Shown here one piece after another: positions 26,385 to 35,653 of a DNA stretch of 64,000 nt. Every line of letters starts with the position of its first letter. Positions within the stretch are counted from its first letter, which is position 1. The stretch spans positions 1,488,001-1,552,000 of the forward strand of contig NZ_AP027055.1 of assembly GCF_027924905.1 (NCBI RefSeq), written 5' to 3'. The notes under the pieces were generated by a model. The model saw only the letters and a list, made by a program, of their open reading frames with translations, had not been told where the DNA came from and ran no database searches. This stretch comes from Limnohabitans sp. INBF002 (GTDB lineage: Bacteria; Pseudomonadota; Gammaproteobacteria; Burkholderiales; Burkholderiaceae_C). The translations under genes were made by a program, and so were the position numbers.

Positions 26385-28514
26385 TCACGATTTGGCGGCA
26401 TACAGCGCCATCAGCGCGGCTTGCGCGCCATGCAATGGCACAGGTGTTGTCGGTTGCACCGCCTTGATGGATGTACGTTTAGGCTTGGTAGGTTGCACAC
26501 GCGTGTACTGCCCGTCGGCATTCAAGCTCCATGCATCCACGTTGTCGTGCAAGTACGCCACCAAACACTCATCAATCACACGTTGGCGCAAGGCGGCATC
26601 TTCCACAGGCCATGCCAATTCGACACGGCGCAGCATGTTGCGGTTCATCCAGTCGGCGCTCGACAAATACAAAGACTCATCATTACCTGTGCGGAAATAA
26701 AACACACGTGAGTGCTCTAAAAAGCGACCAATGATGGAGCGCACACGGATGTTGTCGGTCACGCCTGGACGAAGTGCAGGCAACATGCATGCACCGCGAA
26801 TGATCAAATCAATCTGCACCCCGGCCTGCCCGGCATGCACCAGCGCTTCCATCAGCTTTTCATCGGTGAGCGTGTTCATCTTCAAGATGATGCGGCTGGC
26901 CACACCTTGCGCAGCAGCCTGCGCTGTTTTCTCTACTTTGTCGATCAAGCTGCGTTGCAACTGGAACGGTGCAATCATCAGCTTGTTCAAGCGTGGAATC
27001 TTGCTTTGGTTCGCCAGCAGGTTAAACACGCTCTCCACATCTTGCGTGAGCTTGGGGTCACAGGTGATGTGGCTCAAATCGGTGTAGAGCTTGGCTGTGC
27101 GTGGGTTGTAGTTGCCCGTGGACAAATGCGCATAGCGACGAATGCTGCGGCCTTCACGGCGCGTGACCAGCAGCATCTTGGCGTGAGTCTTCAAACCCAC
27201 CACCCCGTACACCACTTGTGCACCGATGTATTCCAGCTTTTCGGCCCAGTTGATGTTGGCCTCTTCGTCAAAGCGTGCTTTGAGTTCCACCACCACGGTC
27301 ACTTCTTTGCCGCGTTGCACCGCCTCGCGCAGCAACTCCATCAGCACCGAATCAGCGCCCGTGCGGTAAATGGTTTGCTTGATGGCCAACACATCGGGAT
27401 CGCGCACGGCTTCGCGCAAGAACGCCAGTACCCCATCAAAGCTTTCGTAGGGCTGGTGAATCATCACATCACCGCTTTGCAAGCGCTCAAAGATAGACCC
27501 ATTGGTCACCATCTGTTGCGGATAGCTGGCGGTGTAGCGCGGGAACAGCCACTTGGGGTTATCCACCAAATCAATCAGCTGATTCAAACGCACCAAGTTC
27601 ACAGGGCCATGTACGCGGTACAGCGCCGAGTGCGGCAACTCAAACTGATGCAACAAGAATTCAGACAAATATTCTGAGCAACCTGACGACACCTCCAAGC
27701 GCACAGCCTGACCGTAATTGCGATGCACCAAGCCTTTGCGCAGCGCGGTGCGCAGGTTTTTCACATCCTCTTCGTCCACTGACAAATCAGAATGGCGCGT
27801 GACACGGAACTGCGAAAACTGCCCCACATCGCGTCCCGGAAACAGGTCTTTCAAATGCGCACGGATCACACTGGAAATCGAGACAAACAATTGACGTTTG
27901 CCACAGAGTTTTTCAGGCAAAGCAATCAATCGCGGCAAACTGCGTGGTACTTTGACAATCGCAATTTCGTTGTCACGTCCAAACGCATCTTTGCCCGACA
28001 AGCGCACGATGAAGTTGAGCGACTTATTGGCCACTTGTGGAAACGGGTGTGCGGGGTCTAAGCCCACCGGCAACAGCAAAGGACGTACTTCACGTTCAAA
28101 AAATGACTTCACCCATTGGTGCTGCGCCAAAGTGCGGTCACCGTGCGACAAGATACGCACGCCCTCTTTGGCAAACGCAGGCGTGAGCACATCGTTGTAC
28201 AACGCGTATTGCTCCTCGACCAAGGCGTGTGCCACTTTGCTGAGCGAGTGCTGCGCATGTGTGCCGGCGGCATCCAGCGGCGCCTTGGGATGCTCCACGC
28301 TGCTGTGCAGCGCGGCGCGCACTTCAAAAAACTCATCCAGGTTAGACGACACGATGCACAGGTAACGCAAACGCTCCAACAACGGCACCTCTGCGCGCTT
28401 GGCCCAATCGAGCACACGCGCATTGAAGGCGAGCAAGCTCAAATCACGGTCCAGCCATTCAACCTTTGAATTTTTGTGTGTATGCGGCTCTTTGCCAGTG
28501 GCGACTGTCGTCAT
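26385..28514 (-). CDS. ppk: Polyphosphate kinase 1
   Basis: Membrane-associated enzyme of 709 residues that polymerises the ATP gamma-phosphate into polyphosphate. The N domain is at about 20-125 (EWLDRDLSLLAFNARVLDWA, SSNLDEFFEVR). The catalytic part has KARFDEEANINWAEKLE, the conserved His in GLKTHAKMLLV, YAHLSTGNYNPRTAKLYTD and a second His in LEHSRVFYF. DWMNRNMLRRVE closes the active site. A near-perfect Pho box is 42 nt upstream. The last codons precede sixA by 22 nt. Confidence 0.95.
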   Translation of the reverse strand: MTTVATGKEPHTHKNSKVEWLDRDLSLLAFNARVLDWAKRAEVPLLERLRYLCIVSSNLDEFFEVRAALHSSVEHPKAPLDAAGTHAQHSLSKVAHALVEEQYALYNDVLTPAFAKEGVRILSHGDRTLAQHQWVKSFFEREVRPLLLPVGLDPAHPFPQVANKSLNFIVRLSGKDAFGRDNEIAIVKVPRSLPRLIALPEKLCGKRQLFVSISSVIRAHLKDLFPGRDVGQFSQFRVTRHSDLSVDEEDVKNLRTALRKGLVHRNYGQAVRLEVSSGCSEYLSEFLLHQFELPHSALYRVHGPVNLVRLNQLIDLVDNPKWLFPRYTASYPQQMVTNGSIFERLQSGDVMIHQPYESFDGVLAFLREAVRDPDVLAIKQTIYRTGADSVLMELLREAVQRGKEVTVVVELKARFDEEANINWAEKLEYIGAQVVYGVVGLKTHAKMLLVTRREGRSIRRYAHLSTGNYNPRTAKLYTDLSHITCDPKLTQDVESVFNLLANQSKIPRLNKLMIAPFQLQRSLIDKVEKTAQAAAQGVASRIILKMNTLTDEKLMEALVHAGQAGVQIDLIIRGACMLPALRPGVTDNIRVRSIIGRFLEHSRVFYFRTGNDESLYLSSADWMNRNMLRRVELAWPVEDAALRQRVIDECLVAYLHDNVDAWSLNADGQYTRVQPTKPKRTSIKAVQPTTPVPLHGAQAALMALYAAKS

Positions 28515-28555
28515 TTTTTCACCTGGTTAACAGGCATTGAGTGTGACGATTTATC

Positions 28556-28573
28556 GTGACAAATATGTGACAT
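28556..28573 (-). promoter_or_regulatory. Candidate Pho box for ppk
   Basis: Minus-strand reading ATGTCAC-ATAT-TTGTCAC, 7-4-7 spacing, 42 nt before the ppk start. Further GTGAC repeats at 28543 and 28576 have the wrong spacing for a second box but may extend the site. Confidence 0.8.
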
Positions 28574-28638
28574 TTGTGACGGTTGTATTTAATTCACATA
28601 CATATTTTCAAAAAATCGAGACTCACTAAGATACGCAG

Positions 28639-29871
28639 ATGAATTGGAATGCATCACTTAGTGGTCTGCTAACTGCCTTAGGCATTGGCATGCTCATTGG
28701 TACCGTTCGTGAACGTTTGCACAAACCTGGCGTGATGAAAGCAGGTGTACGCACACACGCGATCGTAGGTTTATTGGGCGCACTCACCTTCACCATCGGA
28801 GCATCTACTTTCGTTGCCGCCTTGCTCATCACAGGCGTGTTGATTGCCATTGGTTACCGGCATTCGGCACAACAAGACCCAGGCATGACCGGTGAATTTG
28901 CTTTGCTTTTAACTTTGGTTCTATCGGGGCTTGCCATGCAAGACGCCTCGTTATCTGCAGCCATCGGCGTCGTTGTCGCGTGTTTGCTATTTGTCAAAAA
29001 ACCATTGCGTCGGTTTAGCCAAGAGGTATTGACTGAGCATGAATTAGAAGATGCGCTGATGCTGTGCGCTTCCACCTTGGTGGTTTTGCCTCTATTACCA
29101 ACCACAGCGATTGACCCGTGGCATGCACTCAATCCTTACGCCATGTGGAAAATTGTTGTGTTGATCATGGGCGTTGGCATCGTGGCTCATGTTTGCATGC
29201 GCGCATCGGGTGTGCGCTGGGGCTTGCCATTGGCTGGCTTTTTCAGTGGCTTCATTTCTTCCACCGTTGCTGTCGCAACCTATGCAAGAAAAGCACATGA
29301 AAAACCTGAACTCGAATCAATGGCCAGCGCCGCCGCATTGCTGTCAACCCTCTCCTCACTCATCTTGTTCACGATGGTGCTTGCAACCAGCAGCCCAGAG
29401 TTGATGTTGTCCGTCAAATGGCCGCTCATCTCAGCAGGTCTTGCTTTGTTGAGCTGTGCGAGTTATTTCATACAACAAACAGACACGAAAGAAAGCCTCT
29501 TACTCCCATCCACACACCATTCCTTCAAAGCATCGCACGCGTTGATCATTGCGCTCACCATCAGCGCAGTCACACTCTGTTCTGCTTGGCTTAGAAATCT
29601 CGTGGGTGATTCAGGCACATTTGCAGCATCAGTCCTTGTGGGGCTGGTCGAAATTCACGCTGCCGCTGTGAGCATTGCGCAACTCAGCCAACAGGACCCC
29701 ATTCAATCTGCTTATGCACGGTGGGGCGTCATCGCCATCTTGGCATCAAGTGCCCTGTCCAAACTATTCTTATCGTATGCCAGCGGTAGTCGAGGCTATG
29801 GCCATCGCATGGCTTCTGGTTTGGGCATGATGCTCATCTCAGCCATTGCCGCCATGCTGATGGTTGAATAA
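28639..29871 (+). CDS. MgtC/DUF4010 family membrane protein
   Basis: Polytopic inner-membrane protein of 410 residues with about 11-12 predicted helices. Residues 1-130 match the MgtC/SapB-like N domain (LGIGMLIGTVRERLH, GVRTHAIVGLLGALTF). Residues about 165-380 match DUF4010, including GLPLAGFFSGFISSTVAVATY. Function is unknown. MgtC in pathogens affects phosphate and magnesium homeostasis, which is suggestive beside ppk. No well-spaced Pho box was found in its upstream gap. It ends 3 nt from psd (convergent). Confidence 0.8.
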   Translation: MNWNASLSGLLTALGIGMLIGTVRERLHKPGVMKAGVRTHAIVGLLGALTFTIGASTFVAALLITGVLIAIGYRHSAQQDPGMTGEFALLLTLVLSGLAMQDASLSAAIGVVVACLLFVKKPLRRFSQEVLTEHELEDALMLCASTLVVLPLLPTTAIDPWHALNPYAMWKIVVLIMGVGIVAHVCMRASGVRWGLPLAGFFSGFISSTVAVATYARKAHEKPELESMASAAALLSTLSSLILFTMVLATSSPELMLSVKWPLISAGLALLSCASYFIQQTDTKESLLLPSTHHSFKASHALIIALTISAVTLCSAWLRNLVGDSGTFAASVLVGLVEIHAAAVSIAQLSQQDPIQSAYARWGVIAILASSALSKLFLSYASGSRGYGHRMASGLGMMLISAIAAMLMVE

Positions 29872-29874
29872 CAC

Positions 29875-30750
29875 TCAAAGCCTTTGGAGCAAAGGCTCCC
29901 CCATGCGAATTCGCTTGCCACTCTCAATTCCATCGACCAATGCAAAGCCTGGCGGCACAAACACCAAGATGGTGGAGCCGTGTTCAAACCACCCCATCTC
30001 CTGCCCTTTGACATAACTCGCATCGCAAGGAATTTCATTGGGGCCTTGGTAACGAAGGTTCAACAGCACATCCACAGCATGAAACCGCATGCTTGCCACC
30101 AACACCGCAGCCACAGGCACGATCAAAAACGGCATGCCTTGGGTGGTTTTCATTTGCAACACGGCACGCTCGTTTTTGCAAAACAACTCTTTCACACGCG
30201 TCAATGCAATGGGGTTCACGTTCCATGTATCGCCTGAGATGTAGGTCACATGATTCAAATGCGCATCGCAAGGCGCATGGAAGCGGTGGTACATGCTGCT
30301 GGTCAAACGCAGGGTGACAAATGTGCCGCCCTCTAACAAGCTGGGCCAGCGTTGCACCAATTCCGCAGAGCTCAACAAGCTGTCGAGGGTGTACGGAAAA
30401 CCCTTGGCTTGAAACACCGTGCCATTACGAATTTCGCCACAGGCCCCGACGATGCAATCGCACGGTGAAGTCATCACAGCAGGGTCAGCATCAATGGGCC
30501 GCAAACCTGGCCGCAGTTCACGCGTAAAACACTCATGCACGCTGGCAAATGTTTGTTGCTTGGACTCACTCAAATCCAAATCGGTGAACCAGCGCCACAC
30601 TGCGATAGAGCCTTTGACAACCCATGGATGGCGCAGCTGGCTCCACCAGCCCATGAATCGCGTCAAAGTGATACGCGGTATACGGTTTGTGAGTAAAAAA
30701 TTAAGGTCCTCTTGCAGGAGAAAATTTTGCAATTGATGTCGAATCTTCAT
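29875..30750 (-). CDS. psd: Phosphatidylserine decarboxylase
   Basis: Makes phosphatidylethanolamine from phosphatidylserine at the inner membrane; 291 residues from the ATG at 30750 (MKIRHQLQNFLLQ). Family marks are SPCDCIVGACGEI, the YHRFHAPCDAH active-site His region and the self-cleavage site. The last reads FEHGSTILVF instead of the usual LGST, with the pyruvoyl-forming Ser retained. The upstream extension to 30852 is rejected because it crosses the divergent aminotransferase start. It sits among lipid-remodelling genes and could restore phospholipid when phosphate returns; that role is inferred. Confidence 0.92.
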   Translation of the reverse strand: MKIRHQLQNFLLQEDLNFLLTNRIPRITLTRFMGWWSQLRHPWVVKGSIAVWRWFTDLDLSESKQQTFASVHECFTRELRPGLRPIDADPAVMTSPCDCIVGACGEIRNGTVFQAKGFPYTLDSLLSSAELVQRWPSLLEGGTFVTLRLTSSMYHRFHAPCDAHLNHVTYISGDTWNVNPIALTRVKELFCKNERAVLQMKTTQGMPFLIVPVAAVLVASMRFHAVDVLLNLRYQGPNEIPCDASYVKGQEMGWFEHGSTILVFVPPGFALVDGIESGKRIRMGEPLLQRL

Positions 30751-30761
30751 CGTCTTGTCAC
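30744..30761 (+). promoter_or_regulatory. Weak candidate Pho box for the class III aminotransferase
   Basis: TCTTCAT-CGTC-TTGTCAC, correct 11-nt period, 45 nt before GTG 30807. The first half-site is degenerate, and the box overlaps the first codons of the divergent psd. Confidence 0.45.
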
Positions 30762-30806
30762 TTAATTTAAATACAAAGGTGAATCTCTTACACAAGGAAA
30801 TTGACT

Positions 30807-32438
30807 GTGAACACCACTTGGATGAGCTTGGGCGTATTGGCGACATTGGCACCGTCTATCTATCGACGGCTACAACTCTCACGCGCCAAGCACCGCTCGC
30901 TGGCCGGTCATTCGCGCATGGCCAAACGTTTGGCTCGCCTGTTACCCGGCTACCATTTTGATGAGCAAATGTTCTTTAAATGTGACAACGCGCCGTTCGA
31001 CATACAAAATCTTCGTCGACAAGCTTTTTTCAAAATTGCCGAAGTGCTCAAAGCGCGTCACCCCTTGAGCATTCAAGCCACGGCGGCGGCTAGAGAGAAC
31101 ATCTCGGACATGCAGTTCATTTCGGCTTACCGCGTGCCTTTTCAGTTCAGCCCCTTGGTGCAAGAGCATTTGAAGATCGGTTCCTTCTTGCAATCAGCCA
31201 CTGGCGTGTACGTGACAGATTTAGACGGTCAGTCGTTTTATGACCTGACAGGCTCATATGGCGTGAACGTGTTTGGTGCAGATTTCTACAAAAAGACCAT
31301 GGCCGATGGCATGGCAAAAACGCAATCGCTAGGCCCCACGCTTGGCGCGTATCACCCGTGCGTTGCCAGCAATGCAGAGCGACTGAAAAAGATTTCTGGC
31401 ATGGACGAGGTGTCGTTTCACATGTCTGGCACCGAAGCTGTGATGCAAGCGGTGCGTTTGGCGCGCTACCACACCCAACGTAAAAACTTGGTGCGTTTTT
31501 GTGGCGCCTACCACGGCTGGTGGGAAGACGTGCAACCAGGCCCTGGCAACCCCATGCCCCCACGCGAAACCTACACACTCAGCGACATGAGTGAACGCAG
31601 CTTAGATGTGATTCGCACACGCAAAGACATTGCCTGCGTGCTGGTGAACCCACTGCAAGCCCTGCACCCCAACGCCAATGCACCGGGTGACACCACTTTG
31701 GTCGACGGCAGTCGCAAAGCAGCATATGACCGACAGGCTTACACCGCGTGGTTGCACAAACTGCGTCAAGCGTGCACCGACAACGGCGTGGTGCTGATAT
31801 TTGATGAAGTCTTCTTAGGCTTTCGTTTGGCCCCCGGTGGCGCACAAGAATATTTCGGCGTCAAAGCCGACATGGTGACTTACGGCAAAACACTGGGGGG
31901 CGGATTCCCCGTGGGTGTGGTGTGTGGCAAAAAAGAGTGGATGCACCGCTTCCACGCCGACCGCCCTGCGGATATTTGCTTTGCACGCGGCACCTTCAAA
32001 GAGCATCCCGTGGTGATGGGTGCCATGTCTGCTTTTTTAGACCAAATAGAAACCCCTGAAATTCAAGCCGTGTACGAAGGACTGGATGAACGCTGGAATG
32101 CTCGCGCACAGCGGTTCAACAGCGTCATGCAAGCCAACGACATCCCGCTGCAAGCCGCGAATATGTCGAGTGTGTGGACCCTCTTTTACACACAACCGAG
32201 CCGCTACCACTGGATGCTGCAGTACTACCTGCGCATCCATGGCTTGGCATTGAGCTGGGTTGGCACAGGTCGTTTGATTTTCAGCCTGAACTACAGCGAC
32301 GATGACTTTGAAACCGTGGTGCAACGCTTTGTCATGGCCGCTACGCAAATGAAAAACGACGGCTGGTGGTGGCATTCACCTGAACTGACCCACAAAAGCA
32401 TCCGTCGCAGCATCTTGAAAGAAACGTTGTTTCGTTAA
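30807..32438 (+). CDS. Class III aminotransferase (glutamate-1-semialdehyde aminomutase-like)
   Basis: PLP enzyme of 543 residues with a roughly 100-residue N-terminal extension absent from ordinary class III enzymes. GTG 30807 is favoured because AAGGA lies 8 nt before it; TTG 30801 is too close. Visible marks are HMSGTEAVMQAVRLAR, CGAYHGWWEDVQ, LIFDEVFLGFRLAPGG and the PLP lysine in TYGKTLGGGFPVGVV. The substrate is not evident. It is divergent from psd and faces an Mpo1-like gene across a shared terminator, so an amine donor role in lipid head-group synthesis is conceivable but unproven. Confidence 0.8.
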   Translation: MNTTWMSLGVLATLAPSIYRRLQLSRAKHRSLAGHSRMAKRLARLLPGYHFDEQMFFKCDNAPFDIQNLRRQAFFKIAEVLKARHPLSIQATAAARENISDMQFISAYRVPFQFSPLVQEHLKIGSFLQSATGVYVTDLDGQSFYDLTGSYGVNVFGADFYKKTMADGMAKTQSLGPTLGAYHPCVASNAERLKKISGMDEVSFHMSGTEAVMQAVRLARYHTQRKNLVRFCGAYHGWWEDVQPGPGNPMPPRETYTLSDMSERSLDVIRTRKDIACVLVNPLQALHPNANAPGDTTLVDGSRKAAYDRQAYTAWLHKLRQACTDNGVVLIFDEVFLGFRLAPGGAQEYFGVKADMVTYGKTLGGGFPVGVVCGKKEWMHRFHADRPADICFARGTFKEHPVVMGAMSAFLDQIETPEIQAVYEGLDERWNARAQRFNSVMQANDIPLQAANMSSVWTLFYTQPSRYHWMLQYYLRIHGLALSWVGTGRLIFSLNYSDDDFETVVQRFVMAATQMKNDGWWWHSPELTHKSIRRSILKETLFR

Positions 32439-32441
32439 GAA

Positions 32442-32474
32442 AAAGGCGTTCAGGTGAAACACCTGAACGCCTTT
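32442..32474. terminator. Bidirectional hairpin terminator
   Basis: Perfect 15-bp stem (aaaggcgttcaggtg and its complement) with an AAA loop. It serves the aminotransferase and, with a TTTTT run, even better the opposing Mpo1-like gene. Confidence 0.88.
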
Positions 32475-32493
32475 CAATCTTCAATGGCGTATT

Positions 32494-33102
32494 TTACTGA
32501 GCGGAGTGCAAAAACGCGTCGTCAAAACGCTGACCACGCAACAGCTGCAAAGGTGCTTTGTGATACAGGTACACGTCGTGGAACGGGTCTGTGAGAATTT
32601 TGCTCATCCACACCAAACCTGTTTGCACATCTTTGATGAAGCACAAGTGAATGGTGCGAAACAACAAGCCCCCCACACCCAAGGCCAACCACGAGTAGCC
32701 CACAGCTTCTGAAAACTCGACCCATGTTTCATGCGTAGGCACCACATCCAACATGCCAGGGAAGTAATAAATCACCAGAGGCAGCAACACCCAAATGCTG
32801 AGCAACACCACTTTACGGCGCAGGTTAAAGCCCACTTTGATTTCTTCTTTGAACTCGTTGGTGGCTTCGTTCACATGGTCATAGCCCAAGGGTTCAAAAA
32901 AGAAATGGCCCGATTGCCTCGCCACCATCGACACCAACCAAGCCAGCAAAGCGGCCCAAGCAGGATTCACAAACAACAAGGCATACGAGATCAAAAAACA
33001 AATCGCACTGAGCAAATGCAAAGATTGATTGATGCGGCAGTGGTGGTAATAGCGATGGTCATCCCAACGCTGGATGCGCAAGGCTTCTAAAAAGTTTTTC
33101 AC
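32494..33102 (-). CDS. Mpo1/DUF962-like membrane protein
   Basis: Integral membrane protein of 202 residues with about four helices (22-45, 48-65, 95-115, 138-155). The pattern YYHHCRINQSLHLLS followed by RQSGHFFFEPLGYDH recalls the Mpo1/DUF962 family. In that family conserved His residues bind iron for alpha-oxidation of 2-hydroxy fatty acids; the match is by eye and weak. Alternatively it is a fatty acid hydroxylase-like protein. A well-formed Pho box lies 51 nt upstream. It sits between GT4 and aminotransferase genes of the lipid island. Confidence 0.6.
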   Translation of the reverse strand: MKNFLEALRIQRWDDHRYYHHCRINQSLHLLSAICFLISYALLFVNPAWAALLAWLVSMVARQSGHFFFEPLGYDHVNEATNEFKEEIKVGFNLRRKVVLLSIWVLLPLVIYYFPGMLDVVPTHETWVEFSEAVGYSWLALGVGGLLFRTIHLCFIKDVQTGLVWMSKILTDPFHDVYLYHKAPLQLLRGQRFDDAFLHSAQ

Positions 33103-33152
33103 GTCTGATGGTCCTCATGTGTTTCAAGACTTAGCGATCATGAGCTTGTCAT

Positions 33153-33170
33153 GTGAAAAAACAATGACAA
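33153..33170 (-). promoter_or_regulatory. Candidate Pho box for the Mpo1-like gene
   Basis: Minus strand TTGTCAT-TGTT-TTTTCAC, 7-4-7 spacing, 51 nt before the start at 33102. Confidence 0.7.
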
Positions 33171-33197
33171 CAGATAAGAAATGCAGGTGAAATAAAA

Positions 33198-33215
33198 ACA
33201 TCAAAAACCTGTCAT
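33198..33215 (+). promoter_or_regulatory. Candidate Pho box for the 33254 glycosyltransferase
   Basis: ACATCAA-AAAC-CTGTCAT: the second half is a perfect consensus, the first degenerate. It ends 38 nt before the ATG, with an AT-rich possible -10 (TTAAAT) downstream. Confidence 0.55.
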
Positions 33216-33253
33216 GTCATCAAGTTGTTAAATTCAACAGCAAACATGGCTGC

Positions 33254-34447
33254 ATGGAACGATCACCCAACATACCCATCACAGTTGAAAACTTTGAACC
33301 CGCACAACGCTTCTTGCGCATTGCCGTTGTGACCGAAACCTGGCCACCTGAGGTCAATGGCGTGGCAGTGACGTTGGCCAAACTGGTTCATCATTTGGGT
33401 CTGCGACACCACACCATTCAGCTGATTCGCCCACGTCAAGACAAAAATGACGAAGGACATGAACAAACAGGTTGGTCTGAATTGCTGTTGCGCGGGCTAC
33501 CGATCCCTCGCTACCCACAGCTCAAGCTCGGCTTGCCAAGCAAAAAAGCCCTGCTCAAAGCTTGGAGCACCAAGCGTCCTGACTTGGTGCACATCGCCAC
33601 AGAAGGTCCGCTGAGTTGGTCGGCGTTGCAAGCAGCACACATTCTTCGCTTGCCTGTGACCTCAGATTTCCGCACCAACTTTCACAGCTACTGTCAGCAC
33701 TACGGCGTGGGTTGGCTGAGCAAACCCATCGTGGCGTACTTGCGCAAGTTCCACAACCGCACCGCCTTCACCATGGTGCCCACACAGGCGATGAAGTACC
33801 AGCTGGACGCCATGGGTTTTAAAAACCTCAAAGTGGTGGCACGCGGCGTAGACACACACCTGTTCCACCCCGACAAGCGCAGCGACGTGATGCGAGCCAG
33901 TTGGGGCGTCACACCTGACACGATGGTGCTGCTGTCGGTCGGTCGATTGGCGGCTGAAAAGAATTTAGACCTGACCATTCAAACCTACCAAGCCCTCATT
34001 GCCGCAGGCCGACGCGTGAAGATGGTGTTTGCGGGTGACGGCCCCATGCGCGCGTTGACTCAAACAAAGTGCCCAGATGCCATTTTCATGGGCATGTGTA
34101 GCCACGAACAATTAAGCACCTTGTACGCCAGCGCAGACTTGCTGCTGTTTCCCAGCTTGACGGAAACCTTTGGCAATGTCACCTTAGAAGCCTTAGCCAG
34201 TGGCACTCCCGTGTTGGCGTTTGACTGCGCCGCCGCCAGCGACTTCGTCACCCATCACAAAAATGGTTGGCTGGTTGACAGCAACGAGCCACAGACCTAC
34301 ATCCAACGCGCCTTAGACATCACCCATGACGCCCACACATTAGGTCTGGCACGTGAATTCACACGTGCCAGCGTGGCGCACTTGGGTTGGGATGAAATTG
34401 CGGCACAAGTGGAAGACATCTTCCAGCGCACCATCGAGATGGGGTGA
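33254..34447 (+). CDS. GT4 glycosyltransferase, probable lipid glycosyltransferase
   Basis: Retaining GT-B enzyme of 397 residues. The N domain reads IAVVTETWPPEVNGVAVTLA, and the C domain has LLSVGRLAAEKNLDL, VFAGDGPMRA and the nucleotide-sugar site PSLTETFGNVTLEALASGTP. This TETWPPxVNGV opening is shared with SqdX/Agt-type diacylglycerol glycosyltransferases and GDP-mannose enzymes. With a Pho-box candidate upstream and lipid genes around it, a glycolipid role during phosphate starvation is likely. It is distinct from the second GT4 at 37576 (different sequence, same family). Confidence 0.82.
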   Translation: MERSPNIPITVENFEPAQRFLRIAVVTETWPPEVNGVAVTLAKLVHHLGLRHHTIQLIRPRQDKNDEGHEQTGWSELLLRGLPIPRYPQLKLGLPSKKALLKAWSTKRPDLVHIATEGPLSWSALQAAHILRLPVTSDFRTNFHSYCQHYGVGWLSKPIVAYLRKFHNRTAFTMVPTQAMKYQLDAMGFKNLKVVARGVDTHLFHPDKRSDVMRASWGVTPDTMVLLSVGRLAAEKNLDLTIQTYQALIAAGRRVKMVFAGDGPMRALTQTKCPDAIFMGMCSHEQLSTLYASADLLLFPSLTETFGNVTLEALASGTPVLAFDCAAASDFVTHHKNGWLVDSNEPQTYIQRALDITHDAHTLGLAREFTRASVAHLGWDEIAAQVEDIFQRTIEMG

Positions 34448-35653
34448 TCAGCGGAACTGACGCCAAAGCAGCAGGCAAAGCGGCGCGATGCCTGCAACCA
34501 GTAGGACCGCCAACAGCAGCATGATGTAAGTCAACGACATGCCAAAGGCCAACAACGCACTGTAGGCGGCCAACATCAACAGCACGCTGAGGTTTTCGTT
34601 GAAGCCTTGAACCGCAATCGAACGTCCTGAGCTGAGCACTTGCATGCCTCGGTGTTGCAGCAAGGCATTCATGGGCACCAACAACATGCCGCCCGCCACA
34701 CCGACGCACAACAACAGCGCAATGGCGAGCCACAGATTTGAAATAGTCACCATCAACGGCAGCAACACCGCCAACCACAAGCCCCAAGGCAAAGCCTGTC
34801 GGGCCGAGTGCAGCTTGAATGACCGTCCAGCCATGTAGGCACCCAAAATCACACCAATGGCCACCAAAGCCTGCAAGTACGCACCGAATTTGAGTGTCAT
34901 GCCCAGCGAGCCCTGTGCCCATAAGAGCACAGCAAACTGCATGACCGCACCCACCCCCCAATACAAGGTGGTGACATACAACGACACACCACCGAGTGGG
35001 TCACGCCACAACTTTTGATTGGATTTCCAAAACGTTCCGATTCGCACCGCATGCCATGTCAATGGCTCGATGGCCCCATGCTTGTCCATGGGCGAGAGCC
35101 CGACATTCAACATGGCAGCGGCCAGATACACGCCAATCACCACCGCCATGGCAGGCCATGTTTGGGTGGAAACCGCAAACACCATCGGTGCACTCACCTC
35201 AGACAAACCCGTTAACGCGCCACCTAAGGCAATGCCAAAAATCACCGACAGCACCATCGACACTTCTATCCACGCATTCGCACGCACCAACAAACGTGCA
35301 GGCACAGCCTCGGTGGCCAACCCATACTTTGCAGGGGCATACACCGATGCGGCAAGCCCGATCAAGGCAAAAGCAAACAAAGGGTGAACACCCGCCAACA
35401 GCAGCAACACGCCAACCATCTTGAGTGCGTTCATGCATGCCATCAAACGGCTTTTAGAAAACGCATCTGCCAAAGGCCCCACCACGGAGGCCAACAGCAC
35501 ATACGCCAATGTCAGCGAGAACTTCAACAAAGGTGCCCACCACCCTGGGTAGCCTTGCTCATTCAAAAAGTAAATGCCTAGGATGAGCAGTGCGTTGTCG
35601 GCGAGGCCAGAGGCGAACTGGGCACCAATTAAAAAGTAAAAGCCTTTAGGCAT
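34448..35653 (-). CDS. lplT: Lysophospholipid transporter LplT (MFS)
   Basis: Major facilitator protein of 401 residues with about 11-12 helices, typical LplT length. Conserved segments are FYFLIGAQFASGLADNALLI at the start, VVGPLADAFSKSRLM and APAKYGLATEAVP. E. coli LplT flips lysophospholipids inward for reacylation by Aas. No Aas homologue is visible here. Its start overlaps the end of ugd by 8 nt, so the two form an operon. A role in recycling lysolipids during membrane remodelling is inferred. Confidence 0.88.
   Translation of the reverse strand: MPKGFYFLIGAQFASGLADNALLILGIYFLNEQGYPGWWAPLLKFSLTLAYVLLASVVGPLADAFSKSRLMACMNALKMVGVLLLLAGVHPLFAFALIGLAASVYAPAKYGLATEAVPARLLVRANAWIEVSMVLSVIFGIALGGALTGLSEVSAPMVFAVSTQTWPAMAVVIGVYLAAAMLNVGLSPMDKHGAIEPLTWHAVRIGTFWKSNQKLWRDPLGGVSLYVTTLYWGVGAVMQFAVLLWAQGSLGMTLKFGAYLQALVAIGVILGAYMAGRSFKLHSARQALPWGLWLAVLLPLMVTISNLWLAIALLLCVGVAGGMLLVPMNALLQHRGMQVLSSGRSIAVQGFNENLSVLLMLAAYSALLAFGMSLTYIMLLLAVLLVAGIAPLCLLLWRQFR

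Noticed and set aside
28574..28638. Pho box facing the MgtC/DUF4010 gene
   Set aside because: No two half-sites with 11-nt period on the plus strand were found.
29875..30852. Longer Psd start at 30852
   Set aside because: It would cross the divergent aminotransferase start and add residues unlike any Psd.
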